A DNA stretch of 64,000 bases from Acidobacteriota bacterium (GCA_022820545.1 JAJEFG010000093.1:17355-81354), one strand, 5' to 3'; numbered from the stretch's first letter, positions 17,939-27,189 are shown. Notes: generated by a model not told the origin, from the letters alone. Numbers and translations: made by a program.

Positions 17939-20650
17939 ATGTTACATAACTCCTTCGGGTCCCTGGTAAAACACCGCACCCCGGGCGGAGACGTGCACGT
18001 TTACGCCCTCGAAGCGGTGGAGCGGGAAGGACTCGGGTCCATCGCCCGGCTACCGTTCTCGATTCGGGTGCTTCTCGAGTCGTTGCTCCGCGGGGTGGAC
18101 GGACGGACGGTCCGCGAAGAGGACGTGGCCGCCCTCGCGGCCTGGAACGCCGCCGCGCCGGCCCGGCGCGAGGTTCCGTTCCGCCCGGCGCGCGTCATCC
18201 TGCAGGACTTCACCGGCGTTCCCGCGCTCGTGGACCTCGCCGCCATGCGGTCCGCGCTGGCCCGGATGGGGGGCGACCCCTCGCGGATCAATCCGAAGGC
18301 GCCGGTGGATCTCGTCATCGACCACTCGGTGGTGGTCGATTCCTTCGGCACCCCGATGGCGGCCCGCGAGAACGCGGCGATCGAGTTCGAACGGAACCAG
18401 GAGCGCTACCGGTTCCTGCGCTGGGGAGCAGAGGCGTTCTCGCGCTTCCGGGTCGTTCCCCCCGCCACCGGCATCGTCCACCAGGTGAACCTCGAACTCC
18501 TGGCCCAGGTGGTCATGGAGGACGGCGAGGGCGACGAGCGGGTGCTGCTGCCGGACACCCTGGTGGGGACCGATTCCCACACCACCATGATCAACGGCCT
18601 CGGCGTCCTGGGTTGGGGCGTCGGCGGCATCGAGGCCGAGGCGGCCATGCTCGGCCAGCCCTGCTACCTCATCACGCCGAAGGTGGTCGGTTTCCGCCTG
18701 AGCGGCGCCCTGCAGGAGGGAGTCACCGCGACCGACCTCGTGCTCACCATCACCGAGCGGCTGCGCGCCCACGGCGTGGTGGAGAGCTTCGTGGAGTTCT
18801 TCGGCGAAGGGCTTTCGGAGATCTCGCTTTCCGACCGCGCCACGGTGGCCAACATGGCGCCCGAATACGGCGCCACGATGGGTTTCTTTCCGGTGGACGC
18901 CGAGACCCTCTCCTATCTCCGCCGCACCGGCCGGAGCGACGAGGATGTGGACCGGGTCGAGGTGTACACCAAGCGCCAGGGCCTGTTCCGGACCGACGAG
19001 ACCCCGGACCCGGAATACACCGACGTGCTCGAGCTCGACCTGGGAACGGTGGAGCCGAGCCTCGCGGGCCCGAAGCGGCCGCAGGACCGGGTGGCGCTCT
19101 CCGACATGCAGCGCGCCTTCCGCTGGTCCCTGACCGCGCCGGTGGCGGAGCGGGGTTTCGCCCTCGAGTCCGAGCAGCTCGCGCGGACGGCAAGCGCCGG
19201 GAACGGCCGGAACCTGGGCCACGGCGCCGTAGTGATCGCGGCGATCACTTCCTGCACGAACACCTCGAACCCGGGCGTGATGCTCGCCGCCGGGCTGCTG
19301 GCGCAGCGGGCGGTGAAGCTGGGGCTCACCACCCCGGATCACGTCAAGACCTCGCTCGCGCCGGGTTCGAAGGCGGTCACGGAGTACCTGCGGGACGCGG
19401 GCCTGTTGGGCCCCCTCGCCGATCTCGGTTTCCACCTGGTGGGCTACGGGTGCACGACCTGCATCGGGAACAGCGGGCCGCTGCCGGAGAGGGTGGAGCG
19501 GGCCATCGAGAGCGCCGACCTGGTGGCGGCTTCGGTCCTTTCCGGGAACCGCAACTTCGAGGGCCGCGTGCACCCGAGCGTGCGCGCCAACTACCTGGCG
19601 TCTCCACCGCTGGTCGTCGCCTACGCGCTCGCCGGTACCGTGGACATCGATCTGGAGGAGGAACCGCTCGGAACCGGCGCCGACGGCAATCCGGTGTTCC
19701 TGCGCGATGTCTGGCCGAGCAGCGAGGACGTCCGGGACGCTCTCGACCGGGCGCTCCGCCCGGAGACCTTCCGCCGGATGTACGGCAACGTCTGGGACGG
19801 AAACCCCACCTGGAACGAGATCCCGGTGGACGCCTCCGAGATCTACCCCTGGGACGAAAGCTCCACCTACATCCAGGAGCCGCCGTTCTTCTCCGGAATG
19901 ACCGCCGAGCCGGCGCTCCCGGCCGATATCCGGGGAGCGCGGGTGCTCGTCCGCTGCGGCGATTCGGTCACCACCGACCACATCTCGCCCGCCGGCACCA
20001 TCGCCTTCGATTCGCCGGCCGGCAACTGGCTTCGGGAGCGCGGGATCGAACGCCGCGACTTCAACTCCTACGGCTCGCGCCGCGGCAACGACCGGATCAT
20101 GCTCCGCGGCACCTTCGCGAACATCCGGTTCCGGAACCAGCTCGCGGGCGGCGCCGAGGGCGGATTCACGGTCCACCACCCGTCGGGCGAGCAGACCACC
20201 ATCTTCGAGGCCGCGCGGCGCTATCGCGAGGAGGGCACCCCGCTCGTGATCCTCGCCGGCAAGGAGTACGGGACCGGCTCCTCCCGCGACTGGGCCGCCA
20301 AGGGAACGCTGCTCCTGGGCGTCAAGGCGGTGATCGCCGAGAGCTTCGAGCGCATCCACCGCAGCAACCTGGTCGGCATGGGCGTCCTGCCGCTCGAGTT
20401 CCCGGCGGGAGAAAATGCGGAATCCCTCGGTCTGATCGGCGACGAGCTCCTCGACATCGAGGGCGTGAGCAACGGTCTCGCACCCGGCGTCCGGGTCACG
20501 GTGACCGCAAGGCGGAACGGGAAGTCGCGCTCGTTCGAGGCGCGCTGCCGCCTCGACTCGGCGGTGGAAGTGGACTACTACCGGAACGGCGGCATCCTGC
20601 AGACGGTGATGCGCGACCTGGCCCGGGAAGAAGAGCCGGCCACCGCCTGA
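17939..20650 (+). CDS. acnA: Aconitate hydratase
   Basis: TCA-cycle enzyme that isomerises citrate to isocitrate through cis-aconitate, cytosolic, 903 aa (normal AcnA length). The three 4Fe-4S ligands are C439 in [10 protein letters not shown] and C505/C508 in [11 protein letters not shown]. Other AcnA/IRP signatures are [31 protein letters not shown] and the C-terminal swivel-domain blocks [16 protein letters not shown] and [16 protein letters not shown]. No signal peptide. A TAGCCT element 17 bases before the ATG could be the -10. It is divergent from the DUF4013-like genes. Confidence 0.97.
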   Translation: MLHNSFGSLVKHRTPGGDVHVYALEAVEREGLGSIARLPFSIRVLLESLLRGVDGRTVREEDVAALAAWNAAAPARREVPFRPARVILQDFTGVPALVDLAAMRSALARMGGDPSRINPKAPVDLVIDHSVVVDSFGTPMAARENAAIEFERNQERYRFLRWGAEAFSRFRVVPPATGIVHQVNLELLAQVVMEDGEGDERVLLPDTLVGTDSHTTMINGLGVLGWGVGGIEAEAAMLGQPCYLITPKVVGFRLSGALQEGVTATDLVLTITERLRAHGVVESFVEFFGEGLSEISLSDRATVANMAPEYGATMGFFPVDAETLSYLRRTGRSDEDVDRVEVYTKRQGLFRTDETPDPEYTDVLELDLGTVEPSLAGPKRPQDRVALSDMQRAFRWSLTAPVAERGFALESEQLARTASAGNGRNLGHGAVVIAAITSCTNTSNPGVMLAAGLLAQRAVKLGLTTPDHVKTSLAPGSKAVTEYLRDAGLLGPLADLGFHLVGYGCTTCIGNSGPLPERVERAIESADLVAASVLSGNRNFEGRVHPSVRANYLASPPLVVAYALAGTVDIDLEEEPLGTGADGNPVFLRDVWPSSEDVRDALDRALRPETFRRMYGNVWDGNPTWNEIPVDASEIYPWDESSTYIQEPPFFSGMTAEPALPADIRGARVLVRCGDSVTTDHISPAGTIAFDSPAGNWLRERGIERRDFNSYGSRRGNDRIMLRGTFANIRFRNQLAGGAEGGFTVHHPSGEQTTIFEAARRYREEGTPLVILAGKEYGTGSSRDWAAKGTLLLGVKAVIAESFERIHRSNLVGMGVLPLEFPAGENAESLGLIGDELLDIEGVSNGLAPGVRVTVTARRNGKSRSFEARCRLDSAVEVDYYRNGGILQTVMRDLAREEEPATA

Positions 20651-20691
20651 GCCGCCCCAAACGGCGCCCCCCGGGCGCTTGCGCAGTCCGC

Positions 20692-20763
20692 CTACGGACT
20701 GAGAAAGGGATCCATCACCCGGACCCCACCGTAGTCCTGGCCGCTCGTGTCCACGACACCTTC
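20692..20763 (-). pseudogene. Remnant C-terminus of a PIN-domain (VapC-type) toxin
   Basis: The minus-strand frame ending with TAG at 20694-20692 reads EGVVDTSGQDYGGVRVMDPF followed by LSP. This resembles the last beta-strand and tail of VapC toxins (family pattern: SEDLQHGQxxxGVRVxNPF). It has no room for the rest of a ~130-residue toxin because the antitoxin frame ends at 20762. Roughly 85% of the toxin appears deleted. The stop codon lies inside a short hairpin AGTCCG/CGGACT. The similarity is by eye over about 20 residues. Confidence 0.5.
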
Positions 20764-20989
20764 AGCGCGCGAGGAGATCGTCACGCGTCCAACTGCGGGA
20801 GCCGATCCTGGCAGCGGAATGCGCGCTCAGTTCGCGGATGCGCTTGCGCGCTCGGCGCGTCCGGTCCTCCTGAGTCGCGATTCCTTCCAGAAACTCGCGC
20901 ACGAGGGAGTCAACCGAAGACCCACGCGCGGCAGCATAGCTCCGCACGGCCCGTAGGACCGTTTCTTCCACGCTCACGGTGATACTCAT
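20762..20989 (-). CDS. VapB-like antitoxin of a degraded VapBC module
   Basis: Protein of 75 aa from ATG 20989. The N-terminal strand-helix-helix (SITVSVEETVLRAVRSYAAA, then RGSSVDSLVREFLE) matches ribbon-helix-helix antitoxins that pair with PIN toxins. The C-terminus GSRSWTRDDLLAR matches the toxin-binding tail (consensus RxWTREELYxR) of the same group. Normally it represses its own operon and blocks a VapC RNase. Here the toxin gene that should follow is reduced to a ~20-codon tail, so the antitoxin may be a solitary survivor. It sits between aconitase and the dehydratase operon. Confidence 0.7.
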   Translation of the reverse strand: MSITVSVEETVLRAVRSYAAARGSSVDSLVREFLEGIATQEDRTRRARKRIRELSAHSAARIGSRSWTRDDLLAR

Positions 20990-21022
20990 CAAGACAGGAT
21001 ACGTATCCCGGTGTTCGTCCGC

Positions 21023-22003
21023 TCAGCGCGCCGAGGTGGGGGTCTCGCCGGCGAGGATGCGCCGGAAGACGCCCATCTCGATGTTGCCCCCGGAGACCAC
21101 GCAGACGATCCGGCGCGCGCGGTCCTCTTCACCCGGCCGCCGCGGTACCCGGCCGGCGATGGCCACCGCCACCGGGCTGGCGCCGGCGCCCTCGGCCACG
21201 ATCCGGCTCCGGCCGGCCAGGATTCGCACGGCCTCGGCGATCTCGTCGGGTGAGGCCAACAGCGGTTCCTCCAGGAACTCCTGAACGAGCGGCCACATCG
21301 GGTCCAGCACCGTATTTCCGCCGATCCCGTCCACGAAGCTGGGCTCGGTGTCGATCCACTGGGGCGATCCGTGCCGCACCGCGGCCGCGACCTTTGCCGA
21401 CGTGGTGACCTCGACCGGGTGGACCCGCGCGCTGGAGCCCTTCAGACGGAGAGCGTTCGAAATCCCGCAACTCAGGCCGCCGCCCCCGAAGGGAACCAGC
21501 ACCGCGTCCACGTCAGGCAGGTCCTCGAAGATCTCCAGCCCTGCCGTGGCGTTGCCCACCATCACCTCCCTTTCCTCGACCGGGTGGACGAAGCGGGCGT
21601 CGAGCCCCGGATGGGTGTGGGTCACGATCGCCTTCCACCACTCCGGGAAGGGTTGGACCACGATCTCCGCCCCGAGCGCGGCGATGGATTCGCGCTTGTT
21701 CTCCGGCGACGTGTCGGGCACCACCACCGTGCAGGGAACGCCCCGTTCCCGGGCCATGAAGGCGGCCGCCTGGGCCCAGTTCCCGGCGCTCGCGGTCATC
21801 ACTCCGCCCGATAGTTCCGCGTCGCTGAGCGAACCGAAGAGATTGGCGGCGGCGCGGATCTTGAAGCAGGCGAAGGGCTGGAGGTTCTCGAGCTTCAGCC
21901 AGACCTCGTCGGGACCCTCCGCCGGCAGTCTCACCAGCGGAGTCCGGACCGCGTAGGGCGCGATCCGGGCGCGCGCCGCCTCGATCTCGGTGAGCGGGAT
22001 CAT
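21023..22003 (-). CDS. Threonine/serine dehydratase-like PLP enzyme
   Basis: Fold-type II PLP enzyme of 326 aa. The Schiff-base lysine is K48 in ACFKIRAA; the substrate loop is ASAGNWAQAAA, the phosphate-binding loop GGGGLSCG, and the closing motif CVVSGGNIEMG. There is no ACT regulatory domain, so it resembles catabolic threonine dehydratase or serine racemase rather than the feedback-inhibited biosynthetic IlvA. The expected reaction is threonine to 2-oxobutanoate plus ammonia. It is the last gene of a three-gene minus-strand operon, 12 bases after coaX. Confidence 0.88.
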   Translation of the reverse strand: MIPLTEIEAARARIAPYAVRTPLVRLPAEGPDEVWLKLENLQPFACFKIRAAANLFGSLSDAELSGGVMTASAGNWAQAAAFMARERGVPCTVVVPDTSPENKRESIAALGAEIVVQPFPEWWKAIVTHTHPGLDARFVHPVEEREVMVGNATAGLEIFEDLPDVDAVLVPFGGGGLSCGISNALRLKGSSARVHPVEVTTSAKVAAAVRHGSPQWIDTEPSFVDGIGGNTVLDPMWPLVQEFLEEPLLASPDEIAEAVRILAGRSRIVAEGAGASPVAVAIAGRVPRRPGEEDRARRIVCVVSGGNIEMGVFRRILAGETPTSAR

Positions 22004-22015
22004 GGGCGCGGGAGT

Positions 22016-22792
22016 CTATGCGCGAGACGCGGCGCCCCGGGAAACCACGATCCGGATGCCCTCCAGCGTCAAACGCTCGTCCACGCGATCCACCACGCCG
22101 GTCCAGTCCGCCACCTGCTGCGCGAGGCCGCCGGTCGCGATGACCGTGTAGTTCCCACCGAGTTCCTCCTTGAGCAATCGGACCATCTCGCGCACCATGC
22201 CGGTCCAGCCGTGGACCAGGCCGGACTGCATGGCGGCGACGGTGTGCGTCCCGACGACCCGCTTCGGTGGCCGAAGTTCCACCTTCGGGAGCCGGGCCGT
22301 CCGGCGGACGAGCGCCTCGGCGGAGATTCCGAGCCCGGGGGCGATCGCGCCGCCCCGGTACTCCCCTTCCCGGGAGATCACATCGAACGTCAGCGCCGTG
22401 CCGGCATCCAGGACGATGGCGTCCACTCCGTAGAGGTGATGGACCGCCACGGTGTTGGCGATGCGGTCGGGGCCGGTCTCCTCGGGAGTATCCACGGCGA
22501 GGCGGATCCCGCGGGCGGTCTTGTGGTTCAGAACGAACAGAGGGCTCCCGAAGTGGCGCTCCGCAAGATTCCGCAGGATCTCGGTCGCCGAGGGGACCAC
22601 GCTCGCCGCTGCCAGGCCGTCAATCTCCTGCCGCGAGACGCCGGCCCCGGCGAGCAGGCTGTCCACCAGCGCCGCCGTTTCGTCCGCCAGGCGTTCGGCC
22701 TGGGTGGAGATCCGCCAGTCCCGGACCCAGGAGTCGCCGTCGTGCAGGCCGATGGCGGTCTTGGTGTTGCCGACGTCGAAGACGAGGAGCAT
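22016..22792 (-). CDS. coaX: Type III pantothenate kinase
   Basis: First committed step of coenzyme A synthesis: phosphorylation of pantothenate, cytosolic, 258 aa. The start is ATG 22792, because the family N-terminus LLVFDVGNTKTAIGL begins there; the frame runs open further upstream without meaning. ASKHA-fold motifs are DVGNTKTAIG (phosphate 1), GPDRIANTVA, DAGTALTFDV and GGAIAPGLG, and a late TVIATGGLA. BirA, often fused or adjacent, is not seen. The gene lies 13 bases after the BASS transporter gene and 12 before the dehydratase. Confidence 0.95.
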   Translation of the reverse strand: MLLVFDVGNTKTAIGLHDGDSWVRDWRISTQAERLADETAALVDSLLAGAGVSRQEIDGLAAASVVPSATEILRNLAERHFGSPLFVLNHKTARGIRLAVDTPEETGPDRIANTVAVHHLYGVDAIVLDAGTALTFDVISREGEYRGGAIAPGLGISAEALVRRTARLPKVELRPPKRVVGTHTVAAMQSGLVHGWTGMVREMVRLLKEELGGNYTVIATGGLAQQVADWTGVVDRVDERLTLEGIRIVVSRGAASRA

Positions 22793-22805
22793 TGGCCCCG
22801 GAATC

Positions 22806-23786
22806 CTACGGGACCGAATCCGCCGGTGGCCCCTCCGTGTCGGACCTCCCCGCCGCGTCGCGGGTGGCGGTGACGCGCCAGACCCCGGCGAGAACGCTGC
22901 CGATGAGTGAATGGAACAGACTCGAGATGGCGCTCGGAACCGCGACCAGCGGGCTCGTGAAGTTCTGCTGGGCGAGCACCGTCCCGAGCCCGGAGTTCTG
23001 CATGCCGACCTCAATGGAGACGGTTCGCGCGGTCGGGACGCGGGGCGAAACGAGCCGGGTAAGGGCGTAGCCAAAGAAGAAGCCCCCGGCGTGGAGCGCG
23101 AACACGGCAACGACCAGCAGGTCGCCCGATTCGAGGATGATCGCCCGGCTCGAACCGATGATCGATGCGACGATCAGGGTGATCAGCACCACGGACGTGA
23201 ACGGGCCGTAGGGAAGGACCGCGCGGGTGAGTCCCGAGGCATACCGCCTCAGGACGAGGCCGGCCGCGACCGGCAGGATGACGACCTGCACGGTGCTGAG
23301 CAGGAGGCCGGCCGCCGGTACGTCGATGCGGCTGCTCGCCAGCATCGCGGTCAGCGCCGGCGTCAGCAACACGGAAAAGCCGGTCGACACCGCGGTCATC
23401 GACACGGAGAGCGGGACGTCGGCCAGGGCCAGATAGGAGATCACGTTCGAAGCCACCCCGCCGGGGCAGCAGGAGACCAGGATGAGTCCCACCGCGAACT
23501 CCCGCGGCAGATCGAGCGCCCAGGCCACCGTCCAGCCCATCAGGGGCATCACCACGTACTGGAGCACCACACCCAGCCCGATGGGCGCCGGCCGCCGCAG
23601 GACGCGCCGGAAGTCGTCCACCTCGAGGGTCAGCCCCATGCCCAGCATGATGAGGCCGAGGCCGACGGTGATCAGGCCGCCGCTGAACCAGGTGAAGAAC
23701 TCCGGCCGCCAGAGCGCGAGGAGGCTGGCCAACAGCGCCCAGACCGGAAACGCGAACGTCCCGATCCGCAGGGCCTGGTGAAGCAT
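22806..23786 (-). CDS. Bile acid:sodium symporter (BASS) family transporter
   Basis: Inner-membrane secondary transporter of 326 aa with about nine to ten helices. BASS signatures are GMGLTLEVDDFRRVL, the first crossover SCCPGGVASNVISYLA, and EVGMQNSGLGTVLA near the sodium site. Bacterial members move organic anions such as pyruvate, pantoate or ketopantoate with sodium. The adjacency to coaX makes pantothenate or a precursor an attractive substrate, but that is inference. First gene of the operon with coaX and the dehydratase. Confidence 0.9.
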   Translation of the reverse strand: MLHQALRIGTFAFPVWALLASLLALWRPEFFTWFSGGLITVGLGLIMLGMGLTLEVDDFRRVLRRPAPIGLGVVLQYVVMPLMGWTVAWALDLPREFAVGLILVSCCPGGVASNVISYLALADVPLSVSMTAVSTGFSVLLTPALTAMLASSRIDVPAAGLLLSTVQVVILPVAAGLVLRRYASGLTRAVLPYGPFTSVVLITLIVASIIGSSRAIILESGDLLVVAVFALHAGGFFFGYALTRLVSPRVPTARTVSIEVGMQNSGLGTVLAQQNFTSPLVAVPSAISSLFHSLIGSVLAGVWRVTATRDAAGRSDTEGPPADSVP

Positions 23787-23899
23787 CGCGGGAGCTTAGT
23801 GGGGCTCCGCGGACCGGCCGGGATAATGTGCTGGCTCCGGGCCGCGCCCTGCGATCCACCTCCGGACACGAAGCCCGGGGCCCAAGGAGCGACGAAGCG

Positions 23900-24265
23900 A
23901 TGAACCCGTCCGCGACCCCGCCCCGGACCATCGCCGACTACCTCGCGAGCCTGGATCCGGCAAGCCGGGCCGCGCTGGAGCAGGTCCGCCACGCAGTCCA
24001 GGCGGCGGCCCCCGAGGCGGAGGAGTGCATCAGCTACGGGATGCCCGCGTTCCGCCTCAACGGCAAGCTCATCGCCGGATTCCGAGCGGCCGCCAAACAC
24101 TGCTCGTTTCATCCCATGAGCGGACACACGGTCGGCACGCTGGGGGCCGAGCTGGACGGGTACGACACCAGCAAGGGAACGGTTCGGTTCTCCCCGCGCA
24201 CCGGACTGCCGTCCGCGCTCGTGCGGCGCCTCGTCAACGCGAGGATCGCGGAACTCCCGGACTAG
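23900..24265 (+). CDS. DUF1801 domain protein
   Basis: Small cytosolic protein of 121 aa. The start is ATG 23900; the GTG frame from 23828 adds unstructured sequence. The DUF1801 (YdhG/Fra-like) signature is plain: IADYLASLDPASRAALEQVR, EAEECISYGMPAFRLNGKLI, GFRAAAKHCSFHPMSG and KGTVRFSP. The family has been linked to iron handling in Bacillus, but its general role is unclear. Divergent from the BASS gene with 113 bases between. Confidence 0.88.
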   Translation: MNPSATPPRTIADYLASLDPASRAALEQVRHAVQAAAPEAEECISYGMPAFRLNGKLIAGFRAAAKHCSFHPMSGHTVGTLGAELDGYDTSKGTVRFSPRTGLPSALVRRLVNARIAELPD

Positions 24266-24299
24266 CGCCGCCCGCTGGCGGGACCGGCCGGAAAGAGTG

Positions 24300-24773
24300 A
24301 TGACGAACCGCGACGAACTGGAGCAACACCTGGCCGCATGGCGCGCCCACAACCGGCAGACCGATGCGGTCCCCGGGGCTGACCTCGACGCGCGAGAGCG
24401 GACTCTGTCAACGGAATTCGCCGCGCTGCGCGAGGCCGGGCTCGCTCCCGACGAAGCGTTCCTCGTGGCCCTGAAACGGGTCGGGGAACATGATGCGTCA
24501 ACGCGCGAGTTCGCTCGCCGGCTCCAACCGGACGGCGGCGCTCGGCCTGAACCTGGTCCTGCTCGCCAACCTGGCGGGGTCGGCCTGGCTCTATCTGCGC
24601 TTTCTGCGCGGGCGGGGACCGTTCGCCGCGCTCGAACGCTGGCAGACCGGCTTCCTTCCGGTGTACGCCGGCTGGGCCGCGGTGGTCGCCGCCCTCTTCC
24701 CCCCGGTGTTCGGCTACCAGTAACCGCCCTCGGCCGGCAGCCGGTCAGAACCGGAGCTTCAGGAAGACGTTGA
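24300..24773 (+). CDS. Permease-prefix-domain-like ORF, probably 5' half of a frameshifted gene
   Basis: From ATG 24300 (GTG at 24297 also possible) the first ~77 residues look like the permease prefix domain common in Acidobacteriota: DELEQHLAAWRAH, then GLAPDEAFLVALKRVGEHDA and TREFARRL. After about 24530 this frame turns into Arg/Pro/Gly-rich sequence with no structure. The overlapping frame at 24490-24723 continues with two membrane helices. One intact gene of about 140 codons, shifted near 24520-24540, is the best explanation. Confidence 0.5.
   Translation: MTNRDELEQHLAAWRAHNRQTDAVPGADLDARERTLSTEFAALREAGLAPDEAFLVALKRVGEHDASTREFARRLQPDGGARPEPGPARQPGGVGLALSALSARAGTVRRARTLADRLPSGVRRLGRGGRRPLPPGVRLPVTALGRQPVRTGASGRR
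24490..24723 (+). CDS. Small two-helix membrane ORF overlapping the preceding one
   Basis: 77 aa with two clear transmembrane helices (LGLNLVLLANLAGSAWLYL and VYAGWAAVVAALFPPVFG). It either starts independently at ATG 24490 inside the previous ORF or is the 3' half of the same gene after a one-base shift. The prefix-domain sequence upstream ends exactly where these helices begin, so the second option is favoured. No function is known. Confidence 0.5.
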   Translation: MMRQRASSLAGSNRTAALGLNLVLLANLAGSAWLYLRFLRGRGPFAALERWQTGFLPVYAGWAAVVAALFPPVFGYQ

Positions 24774-25704
24774 GCGCCGCGTAGGCGACGCTCTCCTCGG
24801 TCCGGATCCGGAACGTCACCGGTTCGCTGCCGTCGAGGCGCAGCTGCGAGGCATGGCTGCGCAGGCGCTCCCACTCGGTCTCGTCCTCGAAGGCGTCCGA
24901 ACGGACGTAGCGCGCCTGGAGTCCCAGCGAGGCGTTGTCGTTGACCTCCCAATCCACGCCGGCGAGGGCCTGGAACGCCGTGAGGCGGTCGCTCAGTTCT
25001 CCCTGCTTGCTGGTGGTCGTCGCGGCGAGGTTCCTCCGGATCTCATCCTCGTTGGGCAGACCCGCCGCGGTGGCGATCTTCGCCGGGTCCGCGTTACGCA
25101 CCCACAGGTCCCCGTAGTCCAGCTCCGTCCACGAGACTCCCACCCCCAACCCGGCGAAGGGGGTCAGCGCGCCGGCCGCCGGCAGGTCGACGATGAGGTT
25201 CAGGAAGACGTTGCGGGAGGACACGCTGCCGATCCGGTCCTCGGCGCGCACGATCTCACCGTCCAGCTTGCCCGCGGTGTCTCCGGTAGCGCTCGCCACC
25301 GGCGAGGTCTGGTCGTATTCCGACTCCCGGTGGAAGGTCTCGACCTCCATCCGGAACCAGTCCGAGACCCGGTGGCCGACCGCGAGACCGGCGAGAGTGC
25401 CGTAGGCCGAATCGAAGGCCGTCTGCCAGCCCGCGGACGAGCCGCGGCCCGGATCGGTGCAGCCCGGGATCTCGGCGTAGCGCGGGTTGATGAACTCGTC
25501 GCACCGGCTCGCCCGGTCGTTGCTCTTCCCGTGGAGGACGACACCACTCGCGAGGTTGGCCCCGAGACCCGCGCGCAGGTAGAAGCCGGAGCGCTCCTCC
25601 TCGGCGAGCGCACCGGGCGCGCCAGCGAGCAGGAACACGGTCCCGGCGGCCGCCCATCGCGTCAGGGACAGGCTCCGTGGGGCGGGAACACACCGGCGGT
25701 TCAT
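24745..25704 (-). CDS. Outer-membrane beta-barrel protein
   Basis: Secreted protein of 319 aa with a signal peptide (AGTVFLLAGAPGALAEE). Alternating amphipathic strands begin at GFYLRAGLGANLA, include a conserved LTPFAGLGVGVSW strand, and end in NVFLKLRF, whose terminal Phe is the usual BAM recognition signal. It resembles the OmpA/opacity-type small barrels. The ATG overlaps the mqnD stop as ATGA, so translation is likely coupled. Being last in an operon with cytosolic enzymes is odd for a barrel. Function unknown. Confidence 0.82.
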   Translation of the reverse strand: MNRRCVPAPRSLSLTRWAAAGTVFLLAGAPGALAEEERSGFYLRAGLGANLASGVVLHGKSNDRASRCDEFINPRYAEIPGCTDPGRGSSAGWQTAFDSAYGTLAGLAVGHRVSDWFRMEVETFHRESEYDQTSPVASATGDTAGKLDGEIVRAEDRIGSVSSRNVFLNLIVDLPAAGALTPFAGLGVGVSWTELDYGDLWVRNADPAKIATAAGLPNEDEIRRNLAATTTSKQGELSDRLTAFQALAGVDWEVNDNASLGLQARYVRSDAFEDETEWERLRSHASQLRLDGSEPVTFRIRTEESVAYAALNVFLKLRF

Positions 25705-26540
25705 CGGATCAGCTCGAAATCCGGGGCTTCACCGACCACTCCGGCGCGCTCGGCCATCGAGAAGAGCGCCCGGAGCGCGGCCTCCCCGGAGTCGCCCATG
25801 TCGCGAGTGAGCGCCGAGACGTACATCTTCACGAACTTCCGCCCCAGCTCGCGCTCGAGTCCGCGGCCGAAGAGGAGCGCGTAGTCGAGGGCCTCGTCCT
25901 CGTTGGCGTAGGCCCAGTCGATGCTCGCCCGCATCGCGCGGTTGACTTCGACCGCCAGGTCCCGGCCGAGGTCACGGCGCACCACGTCGAGTCCGAGCGG
26001 CAGCGGCAGCCCGTGCTCCTCCTCGAAGCGGATCCCGAAGTCCGAAAGCAGATGGAACCCGCGCGTCTCGTAGGTGAGTTGTCCCTCGTGGATGACGACG
26101 CCGGCTTCGGCGCGGCCCGCTTCGACCGTCTCGAAGATCTGGTCGAAGGGCACGACCACCGGCTCGAACTCCCCGATGTAGCAGCGGGCCAGCAGCGCCG
26201 CGGTCGTCCGCGGACCGGGGATCGCCACCCGGCGGCCCTCGAGGTCCTCGAGCTTCCCCGGCTCGCGGCTCACCACCACCGGGCCGTACCCCTCCCCCAT
26301 GCTGGCCCCGGTCGCCATGATCCAGTAGCGGTCCGCGACCGAGAGGTAGGCGTGCGCGGAGATCGCGGTGATCGGCAGTTCGCCGGCGAGCGCCCGGTCG
26401 TTCAGGCTTTCGATGTCCTCGAGGACATGCTCGACCTGGTAGTCACGGATGCGCACGGCGCCCTTCGCGAGGGCGCAGAACATGAAGGCGTCGTCGGGGT
26501 CGGGGCTGTGCCCGACCCGCAGGATCGGAGGAGGGGTCAC
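25701..26540 (-). CDS. mqnD: 1,4-dihydroxy-6-naphthoate synthase, futalosine menaquinone pathway
   Basis: Enzyme that converts cyclic dehypoxanthinyl futalosine to 1,4-dihydroxy-6-naphthoate. Start chosen at GTG 26540, which has AAAGGA eight bases upstream; the ATG at 26594 would overlap the uridine kinase gene. About 279 aa with a periplasmic-binding-protein-like fold. The family start VGHSPDPDDAFMF and the catalytic histidine in VVIHEGQLTYE are present, as is AIPGPRTTAALL. It implies that this organism makes menaquinone by the alternative route. No other mqn genes are in the window. It shares ATGA with the barrel gene downstream. Confidence 0.9.
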   Translation of the reverse strand: MTPPPILRVGHSPDPDDAFMFCALAKGAVRIRDYQVEHVLEDIESLNDRALAGELPITAISAHAYLSVADRYWIMATGASMGEGYGPVVVSREPGKLEDLEGRRVAIPGPRTTAALLARCYIGEFEPVVVPFDQIFETVEAGRAEAGVVIHEGQLTYETRGFHLLSDFGIRFEEEHGLPLPLGLDVVRRDLGRDLAVEVNRAMRASIDWAYANEDEALDYALLFGRGLERELGRKFVKMYVSALTRDMGDSGEAALRALFSMAERAGVVGEAPDFELIR

Positions 26541-26560
26541 GGATTGGTTCCTTTCGTTGG

Positions 26561-27166
26561 TCAGGGAGGGCCGGAAGTATCCCCCTTCAGGCAAGCCGCA
26601 GCCCGGTCAATGCACTCATCGTCCCAGCCCGCCGGGAAGATCAGATCGGCGGCGTCCCCGGCGCCGCCGAGGTAGCGCCGCTGCGCCGGGATCACCATCT
26701 TCTCGAAGCGTTCCCGGACCTCGGCCGGCGTATAGGCGCGCTCCGCGCCATCCCTCGCGATGCGCCGGCGGAGAAGCACCTCGAGGTCGCCCTCCAGCAG
26801 GATGCGGAGATTCGCCGCCGCCCGGACCCGCGCATCCCAGAAGGCGAACACCCCCTCCGCGATGACCAGCCTCGTTGGACCGAGGGCGCCCGTTACCCGG
26901 CGCGCGCCCGTCGAGAAGTCGTAGTCCAGATCGGGGACGGATGCACCGGCGCGGAGCGCTCCGAGATGGTCGGCGAACAGGTCGAGGTCGTAGGACTCCG
27001 GCTCGTCGTAGTTGACGTCCGTGCGTTCGGTGCGCGACAGGTGGGAGGTGTCCCGGTAGTAGTCGTCCTGCGACAGCACGACCGCCTGCCAGGCGGGAAC
27101 CCGCGCCGCCAGCGCCCGGGCGAAACGGGTCTTCCCGGTGCACGTCCACCCGGAGACGGCCACCAC
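26561..27166 (-). CDS. udk: Uridine kinase-like P-loop kinase
   Basis: Nucleoside-salvage kinase of about 201 aa. The P-loop is SGWTCTGKTRFA (a slightly unusual Walker A, with TCTGKT). LSQDDYYRD and YDEPESYDLDLFADHL match the uridine-binding region, and IAEGVFAFWDARVRAAANLR the Walker B/lid part. The start is uncertain: no ATG lies near the gatB stop, and GTG 27166 is the first plausible codon (a CTG at 27193 is another). It follows gatB closely and precedes mqnD by 20 bases. Some members act on other ribosides, so the substrate is inferred. Confidence 0.8.
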   Translation of the reverse strand: MVAVSGWTCTGKTRFARALAARVPAWQAVVLSQDDYYRDTSHLSRTERTDVNYDEPESYDLDLFADHLGALRAGASVPDLDYDFSTGARRVTGALGPTRLVIAEGVFAFWDARVRAAANLRILLEGDLEVLLRRRIARDGAERAYTPAEVRERFEKMVIPAQRRYLGGAGDAADLIFPAGWDDECIDRAAACLKGDTSGPP

Positions 27167-27189
27167 GCGGACGGTGTCGGGAGGAGCGA

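Noticed and set aside
18050..20359. 769-codon frame antisense to aconitase
   Set aside because: Composition shadow of acnA.
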